A stretch of DNA of 64,000 nt, taken from assembly GCA_903789595.1 (NCBI GenBank), contig CAIFEZ010000002.1, forward strand, positions 69,109 through 133,108. The letters are read 5' to 3'. Below the pieces are notes generated by a model. It ran no database searches and was not told the DNA's origin. It saw nothing but the letters and a program-made list of their open reading frames with translations. Position numbers and translations under genes: made by a program. The stretch comes from an uncultured eubacterium 1-6 (lineage in GTDB: Bacteria; Bacillota; Clostridia; Lachnospirales; Lachnospiraceae). Every line of letters starts with the position of its first letter. Positions within the stretch are counted from its first letter, which is position 1. Positions 1 through 7,995 of the stretch are shown piece after piece.

Positions 1-564
1 ACGGATACCGGACTGCCCAAAGCTTCCAGCAATACCTACCGTCTCCTCCGTATGACGGGAAGATATCTCGTACAGACAGGATCCGATTATCTGATCACCG
101 CGAATTCCGAGAGCAGTTTTCAGATCCTTCTGACCCACTATCGCCACATGAAACCGGCCTACCGCCGACACAATGTCCCGGCACAGGCACTCACGGACCC
201 TGAGCAGGTCTTTTTGCCGACGCCGGACCTGAAGTATACGATTTTACTTCCCCCGGTTCCTTCCGGAACCTATCTGCTGCGAAAATATACCATTGATTCC
301 AGCCACGCCAATCTCTTTCACGAATGGCAGAAATCCGGCTTTCTGCCTCAGCTCCAGCCGGGTCTCCTGGAAGATTTTCGCAGCCTTTCGCAGCCGGTTC
401 CCGAAATAAACCGGATTACGATCCTGCCGGGACAGCCGCTTAATCTGCACATCCGCCTTGACCGCATGCAGGTCTGCCTCTACTCCGTGGAGCTCTATTC
501 CTCCCGCACGGATTTGACCATTTCCGATTTTGATGAAAAAGGAGAATTTCAACATGAGTTCTAA
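1..564 (+). CDS. C-terminal part of an AraC-type regulator with GH39-like domain (truncated by window edge)
   Basis: The frame is open from the first base, so the gene begins outside the window; the first in-frame ATG at 52 is internal. The fragment starts with GLPKASSNTYRLL, which aligns with GLPTSAYFAYRLV late in the neighbouring full-length protein. It therefore covers the end of the TIM-barrel domain and the C-terminal beta-rich domain (motif near PSGTYLLRKYTID). Its end overlaps the start of the next gene by 11 bases, suggesting translational coupling of two paralogous regulators. DNA-binding and sensor parts cannot be seen here, so the regulator role is inferred from the neighbour. Confidence 0.8.
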   Translation, partial: TDTGLPKASSNTYRLLRMTGRYLVQTGSDYLITANSESSFQILLTHYRHMKPAYRRHNVPAQALTDPEQVFLPTPDLKYTILLPPVPSGTYLLRKYTIDSSHANLFHEWQKSGFLPQLQPGLLEDFRSLSQPVPEINRITILPGQPLNLHIRLDRMQVCLYSVELYSSRTDLTISDFDEKGEFQHEF

Positions 565-2983
565 AATCATTGCCGCACCTGGAGATCTTCCGGTACAGAA
601 AACAAACTATCTGACCGTGCAGACCGAAACAAAGCTCGATTTGAAGGCCCATACCTTCTTCTGTGTCATGAGCGGAACCGTTCATGCCGAACGGCAGTCT
701 TTTTCCTGTGAATATCCGGCAGGCTCTCTCTTCCTGGTCGCTCCGGATGAAAGTATGCGCCTGTCCGCAGAGGAACCGGCTGTTCTTCTCCTGCTATCCG
801 TTGACTCTGATTTCATTTATGAGCATATGAACGGACGCCGGGTTTTTCTGTGTGATTCCGTCGCTCGCCCCGACTGTGATTATCTTCCCATGAAACAGAT
901 GATTCTCCAAATCGCGGAATCCTGTCTCAATACCCTGCACACTGACCCGCTGCAGATCATGGGCAACCTCTATCTGCTGCTTTCAGAGCTTCGCAAAATG
1001 CAGCCTTCCGGTACTTCCGATTCCGAGACACCGGATAAATACCAGGACAGAGTCCGCGCCATTGAAACCTACATTGATCACCATCTGGCTGAACCTCTGA
1101 CACTCACCGAAATTGCGAGGGATTTCTACCTTACACCCCAGTATTTCTCCTCTTTTATGAAGTCTGCCTTTCACCAGAACTTCAAATCCTACCTGACGGA
1201 ACGACGGCTCTACTACGCTTGCAGGGATCTCGTCAACACGGACCTTTCAATAATGGAAATCGCTCTGCGAAACGGCTTTGGCAGTCTCTCTGTCTTCCGC
1301 CGGAATTTTTCCCTGCGCTATCACATGTCCCCGCTACAATACCGAAAAAAGCTGCAGAGTAAGTCGAAACCCGTTGCTGCCGTGCAGGACACCATTTCTC
1401 TTCCTCTGTCTTTCTCCGGATCAGCACAAAGCGACCGGCAGAAGCTCCTGCAGGGACTGATGCGTCAATCTGTCCTTGCACAGGCAGATGAGGATCAGGG
1501 TTCCTTCCGTCATATCAGCTCCGTCATAAATATCGGATCTGCAGCGAATCTTCTCTCCTCGAGATTTCGCGGCCAGGTAATACAGCTCAACAGCGAGATG
1601 CACTTTACCCATCTGCGGATCCTGGAACTCGTAAGCAGCAGCTTTATTCCGATGCTCCTCCCGGACTACAGCTATTATTTTCAAAATGTAGATACGGTTA
1701 TGAATTTTCTATTTGAAAACCACCTGGCTCCCTGGATTGAACTTTCGCGCCTTCCTCTCGAGCGTCGCCCCATTACCAGCGAGGACAGCAGCTTCTATGC
1801 CGTCCGCAGAAACCGCCGCTTCATGAATCTCCTCGAGCGTTTTCTTCAGCACATTGCAGGGCACTGGCCCGAGGGCTGGACCGGGAGCTGGCGATTTGAG
1901 CTGTGGATGTCTCCTACGGAAACCGTTGATGAATACATGCATGATTTTCGGGAGGTGGAGCACCTGCTGCATACATGGCTTCCGGGAGCTCGTCTGGGCG
2001 GACCGGGATATAACGTCTGTGCAACGCCTGTTTCGCCGGAAAAAATATTAGACACCTTCGACCGGGAAAACCTGATGCCTGACTTCTTTTCCATCCACCT
2101 GAACGATCATGTACCCGCGCATACCGCAAAGGATCCCGCCAGACAGTTACTCCCCGATCTCACCATCGCATCGGATCCATCCTTTCTGGTCCGGGAAGCC
2201 GCTTCCCTCCGACACATTTTGAAAAAGTATTTTCCCCATACCCCTCTGGTTGTCAGTGAATGGTCTTCCGCCTGGATCGTGGGATTACCGATCGCCGATT
2301 CCCGCTTTCAGGCTTCTTTTATAGCCAGAACTCTGCTCAAGCTTTCCATGCAGACAGACCTGGCCGCTTACTGGCTCCTGAGCGATACCGCGCATGCAGC
2401 GGCCACCCTGAATCCACCGGAGCTCTATTATTTCGGACAGGGTCTGATCAACCGCGAGGGGCTCCCGACATCCGCCTACTTTGCCTACCGTCTGGTCCAG
2501 CGCCTCAACGGAACCATACTCGGACACGGAGACAATTACTGTATCACCCAATGCAACCCGACACATTACCAGGTCCTCGCTTTCCATTACACACACTTTA
2601 CCCCCTCCGGCGAATTTCCGGAAAACAATGCCTTCGCTTTTGACCGTGTCTATACCTTTTTCGCAAAAGAAGAGGCTCTCCAGATATCGGTCACCATCCA
2701 GGGACTAGATCCCGGAATATATCTGGTCAACCGCATTCTGATCAATGAACAGCACGGCAGTGACCTGGATATCATGATTGGCGAATTTGAACACAGCAAC
2801 CTGGACCGCATTGATTTTCTGAAGAAGACAAAATCGCCGTCCCCGGAGGAGCTGCAGTATCGGATGCAGACCAGCAGCCCGGAGGAACGCCGCGTATTTC
2901 TGAAATCTGATGGCAGGATACAGTTGGAAACGAATCTTGCCTCGCACGACGTCTGCTTCTGGGATATCCGAAAGCAGGTATAG
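554..2983 (+). CDS. AraC-family regulator fused to a degenerate GH39-like domain
   Basis: About 809 residues. An N-terminal cupin-like sensor region (about 1-150) is followed by two AraC helix-turn-helix motifs (about 165-265, with LTEIARDFYLTPQYF and IMEIALRNGFGSLSVF), a GH39/xylosidase-like TIM barrel (about 310-690) and a C-terminal beta domain. In GH39 enzymes the acid/base sits in a WNEP motif; here the matching place reads WRFELWMSPTE, so that Glu is missing, while a nucleophile-like Glu remains in VVSEWSS. The barrel may therefore sense sugars rather than cleave them (inference). The ATG at 554 was chosen over the ATG at 530 because AAAAAGGAGAA lies at a good distance before it. Targets are unknown. 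Confidence 0.85.
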   Translation: MSSKIIAAPGDLPVQKTNYLTVQTETKLDLKAHTFFCVMSGTVHAERQSFSCEYPAGSLFLVAPDESMRLSAEEPAVLLLLSVDSDFIYEHMNGRRVFLCDSVARPDCDYLPMKQMILQIAESCLNTLHTDPLQIMGNLYLLLSELRKMQPSGTSDSETPDKYQDRVRAIETYIDHHLAEPLTLTEIARDFYLTPQYFSSFMKSAFHQNFKSYLTERRLYYACRDLVNTDLSIMEIALRNGFGSLSVFRRNFSLRYHMSPLQYRKKLQSKSKPVAAVQDTISLPLSFSGSAQSDRQKLLQGLMRQSVLAQADEDQGSFRHISSVINIGSAANLLSSRFRGQVIQLNSEMHFTHLRILELVSSSFIPMLLPDYSYYFQNVDTVMNFLFENHLAPWIELSRLPLERRPITSEDSSFYAVRRNRRFMNLLERFLQHIAGHWPEGWTGSWRFELWMSPTETVDEYMHDFREVEHLLHTWLPGARLGGPGYNVCATPVSPEKILDTFDRENLMPDFFSIHLNDHVPAHTAKDPARQLLPDLTIASDPSFLVREAASLRHILKKYFPHTPLVVSEWSSAWIVGLPIADSRFQASFIARTLLKLSMQTDLAAYWLLSDTAHAAATLNPPELYYFGQGLINREGLPTSAYFAYRLVQRLNGTILGHGDNYCITQCNPTHYQVLAFHYTHFTPSGEFPENNAFAFDRVYTFFAKEEALQISVTIQGLDPGIYLVNRILINEQHGSDLDIMIGEFEHSNLDRIDFLKKTKSPSPEELQYRMQTSSPEERRVFLKSDGRIQLETNLASHDVCFWDIRKQV

Positions 2984-2993
2984 GCGGACGACG

Positions 2994-3580
2994 TCAGAAT
3001 TCTGCTTCCTCCAGTCTCTGGAAGGACCGGCAGCTCCAGCACCCGTGAGATCCGATATCTGCCTCATAGATTTCACAATTTCCGATATTTATTCCCCAGA
3101 CATCCTCCCGTCCGGTCAGCTCCCGGATGATGCCGCGCATGGCTACGCCATGCGTCACAATCAACACTCTCTGCTCGCATGGGGAGGATGTCAGCTCCCA
3201 CACAAAGTCTGAAATCCGCGCCTCCAGACTGCTGATCTTCTCGACGCCCTCCGGGGGACGGTTTTCCATCAGCTGCCGGATAACAGGAAATGATTGTTTC
3301 AGATCAGCTCCATCGTAAGGCCCCAGATCAATCTCCAGCAGCCGTTCATCTGTCCGGATCTCCTCTCTCCTTCTCCCGGACACCAGAACCGCGGTATCCA
3401 GGGCCCGCTGAAGCGGGCTGCTGTATACCGCGTCAAATATAAGATTTTTCTTCGAAAGCTTCTCTCCAGCCACTTTTGCCTGCCGTATCCCATTTTCATT
3501 GAGGGGGATATCCGCCCTTCCCTGAAGACGACTTCCCCGGTTGCCATCCGTCTCCCATGTCTCATGATATAGAGCTTCAC
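2994..3580 (-). pseudogene. Histidine phosphatase (phosphoglycerate mutase-like), frameshifted in the RHG motif
   Basis: The GTG start at 3580 has GGAGGT six bases upstream and gives KLYIMRHG, the first catalytic motif of the histidine phosphatase superfamily. The frame is then lost. The rest of the protein reads well in another frame: ADIPLNENGIRQAKVAGEKL, YSSPLQRALDTA, and the second catalytic His in LIVTHGVAMRGII. One extra C in the CCC run at 3554-3556 would restore RHGETDGNR and a protein of about 195 residues. Substrate is not predictable (alpha-ribazole phosphatase-like or broad phosphatase). It may be a sequencing error or a recent pseudogene. It converges with the preceding regulator with only 10 bases between them. 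Confidence 0.8.
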
Positions 3581-3806
3581 TTTAATACCTCCGCAAGATT
3601 TGATTGGTTTCTTTCCTTTTTTGAAATGAATTTGCCTTTAATCCATGTTAACCTATGCTCATAAGATCGTTAAGTCATTCGAAAGCGAAGACAGAATTAT
3701 CGTACACAAGTCCCGAAAGAGACCAGGTGCGATTTCAAATATCTCAAACATCTTATATTCCTATCAACAAAAGCAAGACTATTATTCAAGAAAGGAAAAT
3801 ACAGCC

Positions 3807-4013
3807 ATGAAAGACAACTATACAGCTAATTTTAAAAAGTTTGAAAATGATTATGAGAACAGATACGTTCTTCATTATGAAGGATTTGAACGCATGATGC
3901 AGGGAAATAAAGCTATGGCAGAGGAAGCCAGAAAGAGCCGTTCTCTCTTCCGCCGCTTGTTCTCCTCCCGTCATCATGTTAAAGTGGTATCCGGACAGGC
4001 GGTTGGCGCGTAA
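3807..4013 (+). CDS. Small basic protein of unknown function
   Basis: A 68-residue protein starting at the ATG that follows AAAGGAAAAT. The N-terminal half is rich in Asn, Tyr, Phe and Glu (KKFENDYENRY). The second half is strongly basic (EEARKSRSLFRRLFSSRHH) and could form an amphipathic helix. No signal peptide, membrane segment or known motif is visible. The frame continues upstream to 3645 but that part has no ribosome binding site and unconvincing composition. It lies 44 bases before the phosphopantetheinyl transferase gene and probably shares its transcript. Function unknown. Confidence 0.55.
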   Translation: MKDNYTANFKKFENDYENRYVLHYEGFERMMQGNKAMAEEARKSRSLFRRLFSSRHHVKVVSGQAVGA

Positions 4014-4057
4014 ATCCAAACCGTGTACGGTGATCCGCCTGTAAAGGAGGACAGCCC

Positions 4058-4774
4058 ATGCCACACATTTATTATACCTGTTACACACCCGTTTCCGCCT
4101 CTATTGCAGACATCAGTCAGCAGGAGCATCTGCTCGGACGGCAGCTGCTCCTCCGGGGGCTGAACGATCTTCTTTCCTCTCTTTCATCCGATTCACAGGT
4201 CTACCCATCTGCCCCTGCAGTTCTTCCAGCAATTGCTTTAACTGCAACCGGCAAACCTTATCTTCCGGATTTTTCCAATGTGCATTTTAATATCACACAT
4301 TGTGACGGACTCGTCGCATGCGCCTTTGACCATCACGAAATCGGTCTGGACGCGGAGCTTCCCGGATATTTTCCCGAAGTCCTGATCGGTCGTGCCCTTT
4401 CTGGCAAAGAAAAGCATTGTCTGATAACGGCAGGTTCCGACGAATGTCTACGACAGGAGTGCTTTTACCGTTTCTGGACATTGAAGGAAGCCTATGTCAA
4501 GAAGTCCGGCATTGGTGTCGATACGGACCTGAAGGCCTTCTCCTTTTCTCCGGAAGCTGTAGCAGAAGCCTCTGCGCTCTCCCGGAAGACGGCAGAGACA
4601 ATCTTCCGCATTCCCTGCTCGGATCCATCTGTCCTCTGCTATCAGACCCGTCTTCCGTGCGGGCAGATTCTGTCCTGCTGTGCAGACAAAACTGCCGGCG
4701 AACCTATTCTGCATCCCTGTACAGGCAAGACTTCCGGAGATGCCGGTCTTCCGCCTGATTCAAAAAAAGCCTGA
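4058..4774 (+). CDS. Sfp-type 4'-phosphopantetheinyl transferase
   Basis: About 238 residues, the usual size for the Sfp group. It transfers phosphopantetheine from CoA to a serine of carrier proteins. The two family motifs are present: GLDAE (about 96-100, with the magnesium-binding Asp and Glu) and FYRFWTLKEAYVKKSGIG (about 136-153, with the catalytic Lys/Glu). A basic GKPYLP segment before an NITHCD motif is also typical. The start has AAAGGAGG upstream. The gene sits just beyond a terminator shared with the first ACP-thiolase-DUF35 module, and no biosynthetic gene cluster is visible. Its likely clients are therefore the two small carrier proteins of this window (inference). Confidence 0.9.
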   Translation: MPHIYYTCYTPVSASIADISQQEHLLGRQLLLRGLNDLLSSLSSDSQVYPSAPAVLPAIALTATGKPYLPDFSNVHFNITHCDGLVACAFDHHEIGLDAELPGYFPEVLIGRALSGKEKHCLITAGSDECLRQECFYRFWTLKEAYVKKSGIGVDTDLKAFSFSPEAVAEASALSRKTAETIFRIPCSDPSVLCYQTRLPCGQILSCCADKTAGEPILHPCTGKTSGDAGLPPDSKKA

Positions 4775-4816
4775 AAAATCTCAGCCCGAAAAAGAGCAAT
4801 TCCATCCCCGAAACTT

Positions 4817-4866
4817 CAAAAGAGACAGCCGCCATGCTTCATCGCGCACAGCGGCTGTCTCTTTTC
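4817..4866. terminator. Bidirectional terminator between phosphopantetheinyl transferase and DUF35 gene
   Basis: Perfect 15-base inverted repeat AAAAGAGACAGCCGC / GCGGCTGTCTCTTTT with an 18-base loop, flanked by A and T runs so that it can act on both converging transcripts. Confidence 0.85.
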
Positions 4867-4888
4867 GCGCGGATGACTCTCTTATTTC

Positions 4889-5326
4889 TCACTCATCCAG
4901 CTCAAAGAATAAGGTTGTATATCTGCCCATATCATAGAAAACCGGGCGCACGCGCACCGGAAGCTTATCCTCAATCTCACGCGCCTTTTTCTTATTGATG
5001 CCAAGTACAACTGCATTGATATCCGGACCTTCGTCCAGCTGGACCTCTCCGCACACGTACTTGAGACCGCGGTCCTCAAGTTCCAGTCTCGCGTTCAGAA
5101 CACCGGTAAATACAAAGCTTTTCAGCACTCCCTTACCGGTCAGCGTCGTCCATTCGGTTTCATGATATCCGCAGGTATTGCAGGCGAGGTGCGGCGGAAA
5201 CTCAATGGCACCGCACTCCTTGCATTTTCTGGCATAAATCACGCCATCCTTCAAACCATTCCAGAACTTCTCTACGATATGCTCCGGGTTCCAGAATTCC
5301 TCTGTCTTGATTCTTTCGTTGCTCAT
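4889..5326 (-). CDS. DUF35 OB-fold protein with zinc ribbon (thiolase partner), module 1
   Basis: 145 residues. An N-terminal zinc ribbon (CKECGAIEFPPHLACNTCG, four Cys) precedes an OB-fold region (WTTLTGKGVLKSFVFT onward), the classic DUF35 architecture. Members bind thiolase-like enzymes and bridge acyl transfer, as in PhlB of the diacetylphloroglucinol acyltransferase or the archaeal thiolase/HMG-CoA synthase complex. The gene follows its thiolase partner by 28 bases and starts at an ATG with AAGGAGAG upstream. It ends an ACP-thiolase-DUF35 operon. Its paralogue lies at 20208-20636. A role in a catabolic complex is inferred. Confidence 0.88.
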   Translation of the reverse strand: MSNERIKTEEFWNPEHIVEKFWNGLKDGVIYARKCKECGAIEFPPHLACNTCGYHETEWTTLTGKGVLKSFVFTGVLNARLELEDRGLKYVCGEVQLDEGPDINAVVLGINKKKAREIEDKLPVRVRPVFYDMGRYTTLFFELDE

Positions 5327-5354
5327 CTTAACTCTCCTTGTCCTTTCTCACGCA

Positions 5355-6644
5355 TCAAAAATCAGATTCCAGGATGATGGCGCGCACATTCTGCGCTCCG
5401 CCGAATCCACGTAAGAAGGTACGCTTTGGAAGCTTCTTTACCTGCCGTTCTCCGGCCTCTCCGCGCATCTGCGTTACTGCCTCAAAGATATCCGCCATGC
5501 CGGAAGCGCCAAAAGCATGTCCGTAGGAGGTTCTTCCGCCGTTTGTATTCATCGGCTTGTCTCCGTCGTAGGCAATTCTGCCGTCCAGAACATATTTCCA
5601 GCCCTCACCCTTCGGAAGATATCCGATTTCCTCCGCTGCGAGGAAGGCAGAAGATCCGATAAAGTCGTTGACATAGAGCAGATCGATATCATCTGCTGTA
5701 AGTCCGGTCAGCTCGAAGACCTGTCTGGCAGCCTCTGCGGTCGCCTTTTTCTCCAGATGCGGAACGATTGCATCCAGTACGGAAGCGCCGATTCCCAGAA
5801 CCTTTACCGGTTTGTCCGTAAACTCCTTTGCCATCTCCGTCGGAACGACGATACATGCCGCTGCCCCGTCCGCCACACAGGAATCACTGGAGGTCCGCAG
5901 ATACTGTGTCATCTTCGGGTTATTGGAAGATCTCATATACTCCCAGACATCATCGTATCCGGCTTCCTTCGCCATCTCATCATACGTCTTGCGGCGGATC
6001 GCACGCGGGCAGAGTGCCGCGGCACGGCGGAAATCATAGGCCTGGTGTGCCAGAACATCATCGATTGTTTCCTTGCTCAGATGGTTTTCCTTTGCATAAT
6101 AGTTGATCCAGTCATCATGATTCATTCCCGGGCCGCCGCCAAGATATCTTCCGTAAGCGCGGTCAAAGATCGAATCCAGATCCGGGAAGAGCACCTCGGA
6201 TGTCAGCGGCACACGCATGAATGCCGGTGTATTGCCGTCCGGCATACCGGTACCCTGCTCGCTGCAGCCGGAAAGAACGATATCATAAGCGCCGGAGGCA
6301 ACCGCGAATACAGCTTCCTCCAGAGCGATATAACCGGTACAGCATCCTTCCGAATGGGAAATGGAACCCTTTCCTCTCATTCCGAACCAGTCCGCGACCT
6401 GAAGATTCGGTGTGATACAGTGATTCAGCACATGCGGATTGGCGGAGCCGTGAAAAAAGTACTGCACGTCTCTCGGCTCTACACCCGCGTCCGCCATCGC
6501 ATCCAGCGCCGCGTGACCGAACAGCTCTCCATTGGTCAGTCCCTTATAGGTTGGATTCTCCACACCGTTAAAGAAGGGAGTTGCACCGATGCCGACGATG
6601 GAGACGCTTCTCATATTTTTATTCAGCTTTACATTTGTCAGCAT
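5355..6644 (-). CDS. Thiolase-fold acyltransferase, module 1
   Basis: 429 residues with a thiolase-superfamily fold of the lipid-transfer-protein/PhlC type. The likely nucleophile is Cys101 in SEGCCTG, aligned with CxSG of thiolases. His376 lies in GHAFGASG. The C-terminal Cys of biosynthetic thiolases is absent (RGFGGAQN instead). These subfamilies form or cleave C-C bonds next to a carbonyl with a DUF35 partner. The start has AAGGAGA upstream and lies 11 bases after the ACP stop, so ACP and thiolase are probably co-translated and may work as a pair. The substrate is unknown; a beta-dicarbonyl from a reduced aromatic ring is one possibility (inference). Confidence 0.87.
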   Translation of the reverse strand: MLTNVKLNKNMRSVSIVGIGATPFFNGVENPTYKGLTNGELFGHAALDAMADAGVEPRDVQYFFHGSANPHVLNHCITPNLQVADWFGMRGKGSISHSEGCCTGYIALEEAVFAVASGAYDIVLSGCSEQGTGMPDGNTPAFMRVPLTSEVLFPDLDSIFDRAYGRYLGGGPGMNHDDWINYYAKENHLSKETIDDVLAHQAYDFRRAAALCPRAIRRKTYDEMAKEAGYDDVWEYMRSSNNPKMTQYLRTSSDSCVADGAAACIVVPTEMAKEFTDKPVKVLGIGASVLDAIVPHLEKKATAEAARQVFELTGLTADDIDLLYVNDFIGSSAFLAAEEIGYLPKGEGWKYVLDGRIAYDGDKPMNTNGGRTSYGHAFGASGMADIFEAVTQMRGEAGERQVKKLPKRTFLRGFGGAQNVRAIILESDF

Positions 6645-6655
6645 AGATCTTCTCC

Positions 6656-6895
6656 TTACATTTCGTCCATAACATAGTCAACCAGATCTCCGATGGTCTT
6701 GAAGTTTCCGAACCTTGCCACCGGAATCATTACGTCGAAATCATTCTCTATTGATGCTGCCATTGCTACTCTCTGCGAGGATTTAACGCCAAGCTCAGCG
6801 GCGATATCGGTATCCTCCTTAATGTCCGCGGCATCCTTGCCAAAAGCCATAGCCGCAAATTCGATCATCTTTGCCAGAACCTCTTCTCTTGTCAT
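6656..6895 (-). CDS. Acyl carrier protein, module 1
   Basis: 79 residues, typical ACP length and helical pattern. The usual DSL phosphopantetheine site is altered: the equivalent stretch is ELGVKSSQRVAMAASIENDF, keeping the Ser but with Lys before it and Ser after it. The C-terminal FKTIGDLVDYV is a normal ACP helix. It is the first gene of the ACP-thiolase-DUF35 operon, with no fatty-acid or polyketide synthase genes nearby. That suggests a dedicated carrier for the thiolase rather than the housekeeping AcpP. Serine modification by the transferase at 4058 is likely but inferred. Confidence 0.88.
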   Translation of the reverse strand: MTREEVLAKMIEFAAMAFGKDAADIKEDTDIAAELGVKSSQRVAMAASIENDFDVMIPVARFGNFKTIGDLVDYVMDEM

Positions 6896-7000
6896 GATAT
6901 TCTCTCCTTCTTATCTGTTCTCTATTCGTAACACTTTTCTGCTTTATTTTTCTATTATTTTATGATTCTTTTCTAACGATTCATCCAATCGAGAGAACCG

Positions 7001-7036
7001 CATCCAATCATAAAAAGCCATCCAACCATAAAAAGC
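7001..7036. repeat. Two tandem 18-base repeats upstream of the ACP operon
   Basis: CATCCAATCATAAAAAGC is followed directly by CATCCAACCATAAAAAGC, one mismatch. A partial third copy (TCATCCAATC) begins at 6981. They lie in the 209-base gap between the aldolase stop and the ACP start, about 105-140 bases before the ACP ATG, where a regulator could bind. Role not known. Confidence 0.6.
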
Positions 7037-7104
7037 GGAAGATGTTCGATTCCCTCCGGTGATTTCGTTTAATAAAGCGCTTTTCAATACGCGCAGCCTT
7101 CTTG

Positions 7105-7749
7105 TCAGACAGCCTGATCTGCGGCGATCAGAGCCTTCATGGCCGCCTCTGCTTCCTTCGGCATCGGCTCATAGTTGCCAAGCAGCTTCGCATAGAAGGT
7201 TGTTACAGCCATCTCCTCTGTGTAGGTAGCAGCTGCCAGCGCTGCCTTCATGTCCTTTCCACAGGAGAACATTCCGTGATTCTTGATGAGAACCGATCTT
7301 CCGTCGCTCCCGATTGCCTCTGCAACCTTTGCGGCGACATCGTTTGAACCGGGCATGGTAAACGGTACGATACGGACCGGAGTGAACTCGCACTGCGGAG
7401 GTGTAATCGGGCGAAGCTCATTGTCCTCTCCCATCGCCATAATTGTAGCGAACATTGCGTGTGTGTGAACGGTCGCCTTGATATCCGGTCTTGCGCGAAG
7501 AACAGCCGTGTGCATCGGAGTCTCTGAAGACGGCTTGTACGGACCATCCAGCCATTTCCCGTTGAGGTCAACGATGGCAATATCCTCTGCAGTCATATGC
7601 GTGTAGGAAATGCCGCTCGGTGTGATTGCGACAACATCCTCATCGTCATCGCGAAGAGCAATGTTCCCGGATGTTCCATGCACAAGTCCCTGCGCAACTG
7701 CCTGCTGAATCGCCTCAAGTACAATTTTACGGATTCTCTCGTATTTCAT
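7105..7749 (-). CDS. Class II (zinc) aldolase, L-fuculose-phosphate aldolase-like
   Basis: 214 residues, the family size. These enzymes split a ketose 1-phosphate into dihydroxyacetone phosphate and an aldehyde. Visible active-site elements are GTSGNIALR, the acid Glu in SSETPMH, the zinc ligands in VHTHAMF (HxH) and the later His in IKNHGMFSCG. The start has GGAGG five bases upstream. It diverges from the FGGY kinase gene with a 246-base shared control region. Kinase, aldolase and the Fe-alcohol dehydrogenase together resemble the FucK-FucA-FucO set but without an isomerase. The natural sugar may be another ketose, so no symbol is given. Confidence 0.85.
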   Translation of the reverse strand: MKYERIRKIVLEAIQQAVAQGLVHGTSGNIALRDDDEDVVAITPSGISYTHMTAEDIAIVDLNGKWLDGPYKPSSETPMHTAVLRARPDIKATVHTHAMFATIMAMGEDNELRPITPPQCEFTPVRIVPFTMPGSNDVAAKVAEAIGSDGRSVLIKNHGMFSCGKDMKAALAAATYTEEMAVTTFYAKLLGNYEPMPKEAEAAMKALIAADQAV

Positions 7750-7844
7750 TTCGTTCCTCCAATATTTATTCGTTCATGCTGTGAATCACTTTGTTTTGCC
7801 TTGCTATGTACCAAGAATACCAAGGGCTCCATTGAAAGAACACG

Positions 7845-7863
7845 ACACTTTTGGTCAAACTGT
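7845..7863. promoter_or_regulatory. Candidate TetR-type operator, copy 1
   Basis: ACACTTT-N5-AAACTGT, an imperfect palindrome of 19 bases, lies between the divergent aldolase and kinase genes. The same arrangement with the same spacing occurs at 15292-15310 beside the TetR gene. A further half-like AAAAGTGT lies at 7884-7891. Binding by the TetR protein is inferred. Confidence 0.45.
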
Positions 7864-7941
7864 TAAATTCGCTCACTTTCAATAAAAGTGTTCTGTTTCC
7901 GGCTTTTTTCTTTTTCTATGATAAAAACAAGCAACCCATAC

Positions 7942-7995
7942 ATGTGAAGGAAATTTTGTATGTGAAGGAATTCTTATATGTGAAGGGAGATTTTT
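7942..7995 (+). repeat. Three tandem 18-base repeats, each with an ATG-TGA minimal ORF, before the kinase start
   Basis: ATGTGAAGG recurs at 7942, 7960 and 7978 with exact 18-base period, and the kinase ATG at 7996 continues the same register. Each unit holds a start codon followed at once by TGA, then a GAAGG(A/G) ribosome-binding-like stretch that could serve the next ATG. The third unit supplies the GAAGGGAGA site for the kinase. This could modulate kinase translation or be simple slippage; the function is inferred. Confidence 0.75.

Noticed and set aside
5517-6677. 386-codon plus-strand frame opposite the module 1 thiolase
   Set aside because: No recognisable protein motif, no ribosome binding site; the opposite strand encodes a complete thiolase with catalytic motifs. 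Shadow frame.
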